64,000 nucleotides of DNA from a virus. The DNA is taken from the IMG/VR virus record IMGVR_UViG_3300049740_002954, positions 17,075 to 81,074 of that record, one strand, 5' to 3'. Made by a program: the position numbers and the translations under genes. The notes under the pieces are model-generated. The model was not told the DNA's origin, did not search any database, and worked only from the letters and a program-made list of their open reading frames with translations. Numbering within the stretch: the stretch's first letter is position 1; the number at the start of each line of letters is the position of its first letter. This document shows, piece after piece, positions 46,947-54,717 of the stretch.

Positions 46947-49048
46947 GGTAAAAATTTGTAAATTGGTCTTTGCTTTTTTAGTTCTCTGTTGTCTATTGCT
47001 GGGTTATAGAATTGTTTTATTTTTAAATCAAAAAGCTCACAAAAATAGTCTTGATTTACCGCCTTGCTTGAAAGATCAATCTCTGTTGCAATTTTAAGCA
47101 TGTTTTTAATTTGATCTTGAGAAAAATCTTCTTCTTTTGTGAAGTGGTGGGTACCTGTATGTTGAGAAGGGATTTTAAGGGTGAAAAATTCTCCTTCTTG
47201 GTATTTTGATATTAGCGATTCTAATTGAGATAGCTTGCTGGACTTTTCTTCAATAAGGTGATTTTTTTGATCAATAAGCTGAGAAATTTTATCTTTAAGC
47301 TCTTCAATTTTATTATCGTTATCGATCGATTTAAGTCGCTTATTTTCTTCTGTTATTTGTTCTATTTCTTTTTTTGCTTGATATATTTCGTTTGTTAATC
47401 CTGCGTTTTTATTTTTTATGTATTCAATTTCTTTTTCTCGGTCTGCGCTTGTGTTTGACTGTTCATTTTTTAGACTTGAATTCTCTTGTTCTAGAGTTGA
47501 TATTTTATTTTTTATTTCAAGTATATGATTTTTATAATTATCGATGACCGTCTTTACTTGCTTTATGTCATTCTTTTGATTTTCGTGTTTAGAAAAAACT
47601 TCTTTAATTTCTTTTGCGCAAGCTTTTAAGTTTTTTTCTTTATTGATAATTTCGTTTTTTGATTGAGTAATTGATTCTAATTCTTGTTTAAGTTTTTCTC
47701 TTCTTCTTTTTAATTCTTTGATATCTGTTATGATTGGTCCGTTATTTTCTAGTAAAATTTTATTTTTTTCAGCTTGAATTTTATATTCTCTAGATTTCTC
47801 TTGATAGGAATCTATCTGCTCTTTGTATTTTTCGATTTGATCTTCTTTGATTTTTAAAATCTCTTCCTCTTGCTCTAAGTCTTTTTGTCTTGAAAGCAAA
47901 ATATTTTCTCGGTTGCTTAATGTTTTTTCTTCTATTTTTAACTTTGAGGTTTTTTCGATAATTTCTCTTTCGCTAATTGTTGATTGAGGGAAATATCTTA
48001 AAAGACTTATATGTGCAGCAAGAACAAGTAAAACAGCCAGGGGGTCAAAAACAAAAATTAATATAATTATTACTATTCTTACTGCTTTACCCATATCGAA
48101 CTCTACCCCTGTAAAGTCTGATATTAATTCTGCTACATATTTTACTGGTCCGACCTCCGCTTCTAACTGTCTTGATCCATCGTCGTAGTTGAATTTTTCT
48201 TTCTCTAGCTCATCAATCCTGTTTAGTGCTTGGCTTATTTTTTCATTATATTCTTCTATTTTGTTTTTTACTGCATCTGGTTTATCAAAACCAATTGATT
48301 GGTACTCTTGTATTCTTTTTCTGATACTTGATATAAGTTCAGATGTTTCGTTTCTGTATTTCGATATGCGTGATTCAATCTCTGATTTTTTGGAAGATAG
48401 CTCAGCTCTTTCTTGTGATTGTTCTAGTGTAATTTTTTCAATATCTTTTGTTTTATTGGAGAAAAGTCCTCCAGGCTTGTTTTTAACTTCATTTAAATCT
48501 TTATTTAATTCATCTATTCTTGACTGAATGGGCGCGAGCATTTTACCATCTAGATCTATATCTTTTTCTAATTGAGAGTTTAGTTGATCTATTTTTTGTT
48601 GTTCTAACTTAATATTTTCTTGACTCTTGTCGCTAAGGTTTTGATTGCTATCTTCTGTTTGTAATATAAGTTCTTTTTGTCTTAAGATAAATTGGTTCTC
48701 CCTTTCTATTTTTTTCTCAACCTGCTCCACAAGGGCTGTATTTTTTTCTGCATTATTTTGGTGTTCTATATGAGATTTAGAAAGGAAACCAAAAATCCCC
48801 ATGCTTGTTATGCCCATAAGTATTAATATTGCCGAAAATAGATATATCTTAATCATTCTTGGCGCGCCGTGCCAATTATTGTGCAGCCACACTGCTGCAA
48901 TAATTTTGCCTATTTCTAGGGCAGAACCCATGCAGATTACCGCAGCTATAGAGCCTGGGAAAATTGTAGCTAGCCCGATTATACTAAAGTATGCAGCGAT
49001 ACAGGAAATACTTAAAGCCGAAATTAAAGTTGATATAGCGAAGATCAT
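46943..49048 (-). CDS. Large membrane protein with long coiled coil
   Basis: A 701-residue protein. It has three N-terminal membrane helices (about residues 1-25, 29-53 and 65-88), a charged coiled coil (~95-310), a fourth helix pair (~325-352, AVRIVIIILIFVFDPLAVLLVLAA), and a second long coiled coil (~355-610). The C-terminal domain has a FFTLKIPSQHTGTHHFTKEED start and may be globular. Both coiled coils are on the cytoplasmic side if the helices are arranged as hairpins. Large membrane coiled-coil proteins occur in marine T4-like phages, but the function is unknown. It is 15 nt downstream of a small gene at 49064. Confidence 0.8.
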   Translation of the reverse strand: MIFAISTLISALSISCIAAYFSIIGLATIFPGSIAAVICMGSALEIGKIIAAVWLHNNWHGAPRMIKIYLFSAILILMGITSMGIFGFLSKSHIEHQNNAEKNTALVEQVEKKIERENQFILRQKELILQTEDSNQNLSDKSQENIKLEQQKIDQLNSQLEKDIDLDGKMLAPIQSRIDELNKDLNEVKNKPGGLFSNKTKDIEKITLEQSQERAELSSKKSEIESRISKYRNETSELISSIRKRIQEYQSIGFDKPDAVKNKIEEYNEKISQALNRIDELEKEKFNYDDGSRQLEAEVGPVKYVAELISDFTGVEFDMGKAVRIVIIILIFVFDPLAVLLVLAAHISLLRYFPQSTISEREIIEKTSKLKIEEKTLSNRENILLSRQKDLEQEEEILKIKEDQIEKYKEQIDSYQEKSREYKIQAEKNKILLENNGPIITDIKELKRRREKLKQELESITQSKNEIINKEKNLKACAKEIKEVFSKHENQKNDIKQVKTVIDNYKNHILEIKNKISTLEQENSSLKNEQSNTSADREKEIEYIKNKNAGLTNEIYQAKKEIEQITEENKRLKSIDNDNKIEELKDKISQLIDQKNHLIEEKSSKLSQLESLISKYQEGEFFTLKIPSQHTGTHHFTKEEDFSQDQIKNMLKIATEIDLSSKAVNQDYFCELFDLKIKQFYNPAIDNRELKKQRPIYKFLP

Positions 49049-49063
49049 ATTATAAATTTGTTA

Positions 49064-49243
49064 TTATGTTTGAAGTTCTATTTTTGACATTTTGACTGTT
49101 ATGACTTTTCCGTTATCTAGTTCAATTAAAGCGAATATAGCTCCATCATCTGCACCGCCAATTTCTTCATACTGTCTAATAACAATACCTTCTGACTTGC
49201 CGTCTCGAGTAAAAACTGTACATTTTTTTCGTTTTTTTTGCAT
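49064..49243 (-). CDS. Small basic/beta protein (59 residues)
   Basis: An ATG at 49243 opens a 59-codon frame ending with TAA at 49064-49066. The protein (start MQKKRKKCTVFTRDGKS, end KMSKIELQT) is a compact mix of basic N-terminus and beta-like segments (GIVIRQYEEIGG, AIFALIELDNGKVITV). A GTGTAT motif lies 14 nt before the ATG on this strand, the same geometry as at other phage genes, supporting it as real. It is followed by the large membrane protein after 15 nt. The plus-strand frame over the same region has no such support. The function is unknown; the beta pattern suggests an SH3- or OB-like small domain. Confidence 0.65.
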   Translation of the reverse strand: MQKKRKKCTVFTRDGKSEGIVIRQYEEIGGADDGAIFALIELDNGKVITVKMSKIELQT

Positions 49244-49248
49244 GAGTA

Positions 49249-49257
49249 TAAATACAC
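49249..49257 (-). promoter_or_regulatory. GTGTAT late-type promoter of the 59-residue gene
   Basis: On the minus strand GTGTAT (49257-49252) and TATTTA (49254-49249), with 5 nt to the ATG at 49243. It is divergent from the portal promoter. Confidence 0.6.
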
Positions 49258-49334
49258 TCGTTGGGATATTTTTTTTAAAAAAATAAAAGTTAAAAGTTAA
49301 CTTTGGACTTTTATTAGACTTTGGCTTAACTTTT

Positions 49335-49343
49335 GTGTATCAT
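49335..49343 (+). promoter_or_regulatory. GTGTAT late-type promoter of the portal gene
   Basis: GTGTAT at 49335-49340; the -10-like TATCAT ends 5 nt before the ATG at 49349. No -35 element is visible in the 40 nt upstream. Confidence 0.6.
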
Positions 49344-49348
49344 AAGAA

Positions 49349-51325
49349 ATGAGTAAAAGAAAGTACAGGAAACGCTCTGACTACTGGAAGAAATTTGATA
49401 AAAGTCCAAAAGAGACTTTGGATCAACTTTCTGACAGCTTTATAGTCGGTCCGTCTTCGACAGGGGAGCCATTTTATTCTGAGTCAATAGCTTCCTATTC
49501 AAGAACTGAAAACAATATAGAAAGTTCTGTGTCGAGGCGCAATACAGCGCATAAATCTAATAAAAAAAATAGATTTTCTAACATATCTGGCGGTATGCTG
49601 CCATATGTTTACGGCAGAGACGGAGTGAATGTACGAGATGCGATCGAGCTTTGCCAAAAAGCTTACGCAAATATAGCTGTGTTTAGAAATGCAATAGATG
49701 TAATGTCTGAATTTGCAAATTCTAAAATTTTCCTTGAAGGCGGGACTCAGAAGTCAAGGGATTTTGTATATAAATGGTTTGAGAAAATAAATTTATGGAA
49801 CCTTAAAGATCAATATTTTAGAGAATACTATAGAAGTGGAAATATCTTTATGTATAGGGTTGATGGAAAATTTTCAACAAATGATTTCGAAAAAATGGGG
49901 AAAATATACGGATCAGAGCTTTCTTTAAAACCTGCTCATTTACCGGTGAAATATATTATGCTTAACCCTTTTGATATAGTTGTTAATAAAGGATCTTCAT
50001 TTGAGACGGGTTTGTATGAGAAGATACTTTCTGAATACGATATAGAAAGATTAAAAAATCCTAAGACAGAATACGATATTCAGGTTTTAGAGGCCTTAGA
50101 TGAGGAAACAAAAAACAAAATCGCCTCTGGTAAATATAATTCTGATGGAATTAGGATAAAGCTAGATCCAGGGCATTTGGTATATTCTTTTTATAAAAAA
50201 CAAGATTACGAGCCTTTTGCTGTTCCTTTTGGTTACCCCGTTTTAGATGATATTAATTTTAAATTAGAACTTAAAAAAATAGATCAAGCTATATGTAGAA
50301 CTATAGAGAATGTTATTCTTTTAATCACCATGGGTAATGAGCCTGATAAGGGAGGCATAAATCCAAGAAACATGGAGGCTATGCAGAATTTATTTAAAAA
50401 CGAAAGCGTTGGTAGAGTTTTGGTGAGCGACTATACTACTGAGGCTAAGTTTATTATACCAGATATTGCAAAAGTTGTTGGCCCAAATAAATATGAAGTA
50501 ATTAATAATGACATAAAAGAAGGGCTTCAGAATGTTATTGTCGGTGATGAAAGGTATAGCAATACTCAAGTGAAGGCCAAAATATTTTTAGAAAGACTTG
50601 AGGAATCTAGAAATGCTTTTGTATACGATTTCTTACAGCCTCAGGTTAAAATGATTTGCAAAAATTTAGGGTTCAGGAAATATCCAGAGGTAAAATTTGA
50701 ACAAGTTGACATCAAGGATGAAGTGCAACTTCAAAGAGTTGTTACAAGACTTATGGAATTAGGGATTATAACTCCGGAGCAAGGGGTTAATGTTCTTGAG
50801 ACGGGCTGCTATCCAAAGTCAGACGAACTTAAAAACGCTCAACAAATATATCTAAAAGAAAGAGAAGAGGGTTTATATAATCCTTTAGTAGGGGGAGCCC
50901 CTGTAAATAGCCAAACTAACCAAAACTCTAAAGAAAGGAGGGATGTAAAAAAAGAGACTGGCAGGCCTACGGGCACATCAGAGATACCGCAAGAATCAAA
51001 ATCAGAGGTATTTTCTAGAGATAATATTAAGGAAATAATTTACTCTTCCGAAAAGTTAAGCGAATCAGCTTATTCTCTTGCTAGAAAGAGATTTAAAAAG
51101 AAGCGTTTAAATAAAGCAGAAAAAGATATGTTAGATAATTTATGCGAGACTATAATATTAAGTTCTGAGCGTGAAACTTGGGATTTGAATCTTGATAAAT
51201 GTCTAGAGAATTGTTCTGTTATAGATAACCTCAACGTTTTGAAGGATATAGAAAATATATCTAACGAGTTTAATCTCGACTTATATTCTTCTTCATTACT
51301 TTATCATAGCGCTAAGGAGGTTTAA
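49349..51325 (+). CDS. Portal protein
   Basis: A 658-residue portal. The N-terminal ~80 residues are basic and Ser-rich. The core begins near residue 85 (LPYVYGRDGVNVRDAIELCQKAYANIAVFRNAIDVMSEFANSK), a portal-type 'n..v…ai..ia..i…' helix, then wing and crown segments with PAHLPVKYIMLNPFDIVV, LDPGHLVYSFYKK and PFGYPVLDDI. The stem-like QAICRTIENVILLITMG and clip regions follow. The C-terminal ~150 residues are helical and charged. The portal forms the dodecameric DNA gate. It lies ~38 kb from the terminase, so the virion genes are dispersed. It has a late-type promoter. Confidence 0.85.
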   Translation: MSKRKYRKRSDYWKKFDKSPKETLDQLSDSFIVGPSSTGEPFYSESIASYSRTENNIESSVSRRNTAHKSNKKNRFSNISGGMLPYVYGRDGVNVRDAIELCQKAYANIAVFRNAIDVMSEFANSKIFLEGGTQKSRDFVYKWFEKINLWNLKDQYFREYYRSGNIFMYRVDGKFSTNDFEKMGKIYGSELSLKPAHLPVKYIMLNPFDIVVNKGSSFETGLYEKILSEYDIERLKNPKTEYDIQVLEALDEETKNKIASGKYNSDGIRIKLDPGHLVYSFYKKQDYEPFAVPFGYPVLDDINFKLELKKIDQAICRTIENVILLITMGNEPDKGGINPRNMEAMQNLFKNESVGRVLVSDYTTEAKFIIPDIAKVVGPNKYEVINNDIKEGLQNVIVGDERYSNTQVKAKIFLERLEESRNAFVYDFLQPQVKMICKNLGFRKYPEVKFEQVDIKDEVQLQRVVTRLMELGIITPEQGVNVLETGCYPKSDELKNAQQIYLKEREEGLYNPLVGGAPVNSQTNQNSKERRDVKKETGRPTGTSEIPQESKSEVFSRDNIKEIIYSSEKLSESAYSLARKRFKKKRLNKAEKDMLDNLCETIILSSERETWDLNLDKCLENCSVIDNLNVLKDIENISNEFNLDLYSSSLLYHSAKEV

Positions 51326-51327
51326 TA

Positions 51328-51816
51328 ATGGGAGCTTTCGAGAGTTTTGTTAATGCTAACCTAGGGATAAGAAAACCCTTAATCATTGATTCTGGGGCAC
51401 CCACTGAAAGCTCTAAGGCTGCAGGGGTAATAGGTTCTCATTACATAGATACTGACACCAACTTTCTATATGAAAAAACAGGAGAAAACAATCAGCAGGA
51501 TTGGGTTTTTCTTAGGAAGCTTGGTGAGGTTGTTAGTCAAGACTCTCAAGATCCAACCAGACCATTTTCTGCATCTTTTCTAATTCCAACTGGCGTTTCT
51601 AACGTCAAATTAAATTACAAAGATTTAGGCAATGATTTGGAGTATGAATACCCTCCTCAAGTTATCGTAAGCATGAGGACTGAAGAGCAGTCAGAATATT
51701 TTTACGCCTATTCATCTCATAATGTAACAGACAAGGATTTTCAAATTTCCTTTTCAGATGATATTGTTGAGACCGGAAATTATATGGAAATATTAATAAA
51801 TAAGCGCCCTGTATAG
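51328..51816 (+). CDS. Probable head/neck-associated protein
   Basis: A 162-residue protein directly after the portal gene, with a strong Shine-Dalgarno sequence (AAGGAGG, 51314-51320) and 2 nt from the portal stop. Residues ~20-65 (GAPTESSKAAGVIGSHYIDTDTNFLYEKTGE… DWVFLRKLG) resemble the short 'G..y.d..t..lY.k…W…l' segment of phage fibre or collagen-like proteins. The C-terminal ~90 residues alternate beta-type residues. It is probably a virion surface or connector protein. Confidence 0.6.
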   Translation: MGAFESFVNANLGIRKPLIIDSGAPTESSKAAGVIGSHYIDTDTNFLYEKTGENNQQDWVFLRKLGEVVSQDSQDPTRPFSASFLIPTGVSNVKLNYKDLGNDLEYEYPPQVIVSMRTEEQSEYFYAYSSHNVTDKDFQISFSDDIVETGNYMEILINKRPV

Positions 51817-51826
51817 TGAGCGTTAC

Positions 51827-51835
51827 GTGTATTTT
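51827..51835 (+). promoter_or_regulatory. GTGTAT late-type promoter for the second sugar cassette
   Basis: GTGTAT at 51827-51832 with TATTTT ending 5 nt before the ATG at 51841. It drives the plus-strand glycosyltransferase genes. Confidence 0.6.
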
Positions 51836-51840
51836 ATACT

Positions 51841-52920
51841 ATGAAGATAATTTTGACCGCGTCATTTGAAAATGGAATTTTTTGTAATGGTTTGCAGCAG
51901 AATATAGTTTTTTTGGCTCAACTGCTCAACGATATTGGCCACGAACCAATTATTTGCTTACCTCATGATATAGATAAGTGTATAGATGCTCCAAAGGATA
52001 TTTTACTAATAGAGGGTAAGGAAATAATTAATTATTCTAAAAATGTAGATTTAATATTAAACACTGCCTGGATGATAGAAGAAAAAGTAATTAAAGCTAT
52101 TAAAAAAGTCAATAGCTCATTCAGGAATATACATATATTATATGGCAACTCTCTTTTGGCTGATGTTGAGAGGTGTTCTTGGGATGACCATATTGCTGTT
52201 TGCAACAAAAACGTAGATGAAGTTTGGATCTCTCCCCACTATAAGTTTTCTTTTGAATATTTTAAAACTTACTATCAAACAGATAAGATAAAAACTTTAC
52301 CATATATATGGTCTCCTTATTTTGTAGATCTTCATGAAGATATATGGAATAAAGCTGATAAAACATGTTTTTATTCTCCGGGTAAAGATATGAGTATAGG
52401 TATACTTGAGCCAAACTTAAACATTACTAAACATTGCTTACCATCAATTATGTCAGTAGAGTGCCTCCACAATAATTTTCCCGAAGTAAATTTTAAAAAA
52501 GTTGTTGCGTATTGCTCTAAAAAACTGATGGATAAAAAATATTTTAAAAGCCTTATGTGGAATTTAAATATAACAAAAAACTTAAAAATTGAATTTGCAG
52601 GAAGAAAAATGGTGTCAGGAATATTTTCCCATGAATGTAATTTATTTTTGTCTCACCAATTATTGAATGCGCTTAATTATACTTATATGGAAGCGTTATA
52701 TTTTAATATGCCTTTAGTTCATAATTCTGAGATTATTAAGGGTGCAGGATATTTCTATTCTGATTACAATGTTATTGAGGCTGCAAGAATGATCAAGAAA
52801 GCTAGTGAGGTTCATGATTCTAATCTAGATAGTTATCGACAAAAAAGCCAATCTATATTAAATAAATATAGCCCTAATAACCCTGAGGTAATTAACGAAT
52901 ATAGAAAGTTGTTGTCATGA
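51841..52920 (+). CDS. DUF2827 glycosyltransferase-like protein
   Basis: A 359-residue GT-B-like DUF2827 protein. Blocks are FENGIFCNGLQQNIVFLAQLLNDIGHEP (N-terminal 'iW.NG..QN..fLa.ll'), VDEVWISPHYKFSF, GILEPNLNITKHCLPSIMSVE (the 'iFEPNis..K…pm…E' block) and LSHQLLNALNYTYMEALYFNMPLVHNS with YSPNNPEVINEYRKLL. It is the first gene of the second sugar cassette and 25-35% similar by eye to the next gene. DUF2827 proteins are presumed glycosyltransferases; donor and acceptor are unknown. Confidence 0.85.
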   Translation: MKIILTASFENGIFCNGLQQNIVFLAQLLNDIGHEPIICLPHDIDKCIDAPKDILLIEGKEIINYSKNVDLILNTAWMIEEKVIKAIKKVNSSFRNIHILYGNSLLADVERCSWDDHIAVCNKNVDEVWISPHYKFSFEYFKTYYQTDKIKTLPYIWSPYFVDLHEDIWNKADKTCFYSPGKDMSIGILEPNLNITKHCLPSIMSVECLHNNFPEVNFKKVVAYCSKKLMDKKYFKSLMWNLNITKNLKIEFAGRKMVSGIFSHECNLFLSHQLLNALNYTYMEALYFNMPLVHNSEIIKGAGYFYSDYNVIEAARMIKKASEVHDSNLDSYRQKSQSILNKYSPNNPEVINEYRKLLS

Positions 52921-54011
52921 AGATAGGAATTACGATTGATATGTCTTTAGGTTTTTGGGCTAACGGTATGCAGCAGAATATAGTATTCTTGTATTCTCTT
53001 TTGAATGCAATGGGCAATGATTGTTATTATATAACTTTCAAAAAGCCGAAATATATATTAAATAAAAGCCACAAAGGTATGATGTTGTCAGATGTTATTG
53101 ATGATAAAAAAGAAGTGTTTGATGTTATTTTTTGCGCAGGGTTTGACTTAATACCTGAAATGTATGAAGAATTGAAAAAAAGAAATCCTAAATTAAAAAT
53201 TATACTTATACATTTTGGTAACAAATTAATGGATGACATTCATTATTCCGTGTGCGCTGGCAATACAAAAAGAGTACCTTTAGAAAAACCTGCAATGCTT
53301 GATGAAATATGGATGGCTAATCATCATTCTTTCTCCAAAGAATACATTAAGGCTTATTATAATCATGAAAACGTAAAGATCATGCCTTACATTTGGGATC
53401 CATTTTTTTTGCAAGATAGAATCCAGCATATGCAGAAAAAGAGCTTGAACCCTTTTTTTTGTAAAGAGGATAAATTTAGCGTTTGTATATTCGAGCCAAA
53501 TATATCTCATATTAAAAATTCTATCGTACCAATAATGGCTTGCGAAAGATTTCTTCAGTTGTTCGAAGACAAGATGGAGTCAATAAATGTATTTTGTGCC
53601 GAAAAATTGAGGGATAATGAATACTTTAAAAAATATATCAAAAGATTAAGTTTGTTTGCTAGCAGAGATTTTATATATTTTAATAATAGGTGGTCTTCTT
53701 TAGATGCAATGAGTAAGTTTGGTAAATTCATTATTAGTCATCAGATTGACAATGAAATGAATTATGCTCAATTAGAGGCTTTATATTTAGGTAATCCAAT
53801 TATTCATAATTCTAAAGAGTTATGTGATGTAGGGTATTATTATAAAAATCACGATGTTTCAATGGCTGCAAAGCAAATGTACTGCGCTTTCAAAAATCAT
53901 ACTCAAGTATTTGAGGAATATAAAAATGAATCAAGAGCGTTTCTTCAGAGATACAGTCCTTATAGCCAAAATAATATTTCTCAATACAAAAAAATGTTAG
54001 AGTGTGAATAA
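52917..54011 (+). CDS. DUF2827 glycosyltransferase-like protein, tandem paralogue
   Basis: A 364-residue DUF2827 protein starting by ATGA overlap with the previous gene. The same blocks are present: FWANGMQQNIVFLYSLLNAMG, LDEIWMANHHSFSKEY, CIFEPNISHIKNSIVPIMACE, ISHQIDNEMNYAQLEALYLGNPIIHNS and YSPYSQNNISQYKKML. Conservation of the block order with the upstream gene indicates tandem duplication followed by strong divergence, probably to different acceptors or donors. It overlaps the next gene by 8 nt. Confidence 0.85.
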   Translation: MKIGITIDMSLGFWANGMQQNIVFLYSLLNAMGNDCYYITFKKPKYILNKSHKGMMLSDVIDDKKEVFDVIFCAGFDLIPEMYEELKKRNPKLKIILIHFGNKLMDDIHYSVCAGNTKRVPLEKPAMLDEIWMANHHSFSKEYIKAYYNHENVKIMPYIWDPFFLQDRIQHMQKKSLNPFFCKEDKFSVCIFEPNISHIKNSIVPIMACERFLQLFEDKMESINVFCAEKLRDNEYFKKYIKRLSLFASRDFIYFNNRWSSLDAMSKFGKFIISHQIDNEMNYAQLEALYLGNPIIHNSKELCDVGYYYKNHDVSMAAKQMYCAFKNHTQVFEEYKNESRAFLQRYSPYSQNNISQYKKMLECE

Positions 54012-54696
54012 GTATAAAATTTTTCAAAGTTATTACAATAAAAATCAATTAAGCTCTTTAGAAAAGAATTGCATTCCATTTTTTAATAAAAAAGCAAGCC
54101 CTTTACTGGAAAGTCAGATATTGGTTGATATTCTAAAAAATGGTTATCACGAACATTCAGAATGGTGCGGCTTGATATCTTGGAAATACAGCAAGAAGGT
54201 TCAAAGTAGTGGATTTAGGTCTTTAGATAAGATAATTAATATGGCAGATAAATTTGATGTTGTTGCTCCTAGGTTCGAGAGTTATCTTTTTTATCCAAAA
54301 ATAGCAAAAGAGCATTACTTATTAAATATCCATATGGATATTAAAGAGCCTTTATTGAGAATAATATATGAATTGCAAAAAAAGAATCTACTAAAAAATA
54401 AAATACCATGTTTAACCTCAAAGCAGAATAATATTTATTGTAATTATTGGATCGCTAAAAAGAATTTTTTTGAAAGTTTTGTGGAGAAATGCCTAATCCC
54501 TTCTATAGAAATAATTAAAAATAATTCTATCGTAGGCGATTTATGTCTATCTGATGCTAATTATGGCAGAAAGCCTCCAGCTTCTTTTACGGAGCAAACT
54601 GGTTTTGATTATTACCCTCTCGCTCCATTTGTTTTAGAAAGAATGATAAATGTATATATATCATCCGAAGCTGCAAAGGTTTTGTATATTTTATAA
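54004..54696 (+). CDS. Hypothetical protein of the sugar cassette
   Basis: A 230-residue protein with a GTG start overlapping the previous stop by 8 nt. The N-terminus (NKYKIFQSYYNKNQLSSLEKNCIPFFNKKAS) and an internal NYWIAKKNFFESFVEKCLIPSIEII segment recall nucleotide-sugar-binding proteins found beside phage glycosyltransferases, and EHSEWCGLISWKYSKK is another recurrent phrase. No DxD can be assigned. A sugar-related role is inferred from position between DUF2827 genes and the large fusion enzyme. Confidence 0.55.
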   Translation: MNKYKIFQSYYNKNQLSSLEKNCIPFFNKKASPLLESQILVDILKNGYHEHSEWCGLISWKYSKKVQSSGFRSLDKIINMADKFDVVAPRFESYLFYPKIAKEHYLLNIHMDIKEPLLRIIYELQKKNLLKNKIPCLTSKQNNIYCNYWIAKKNFFESFVEKCLIPSIEIIKNNSIVGDLCLSDANYGRKPPASFTEQTGFDYYPLAPFVLERMINVYISSEAAKVLYIL

Positions 54697-54717
54697 AAAA
54701 TTTTTATAATATATGTA

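Noticed and set aside
49092-49286. Plus-strand frame of 64 codons
   Set aside because: It lies opposite the 59-codon minus-strand gene, which has a canonical promoter; the plus frame lacks one.
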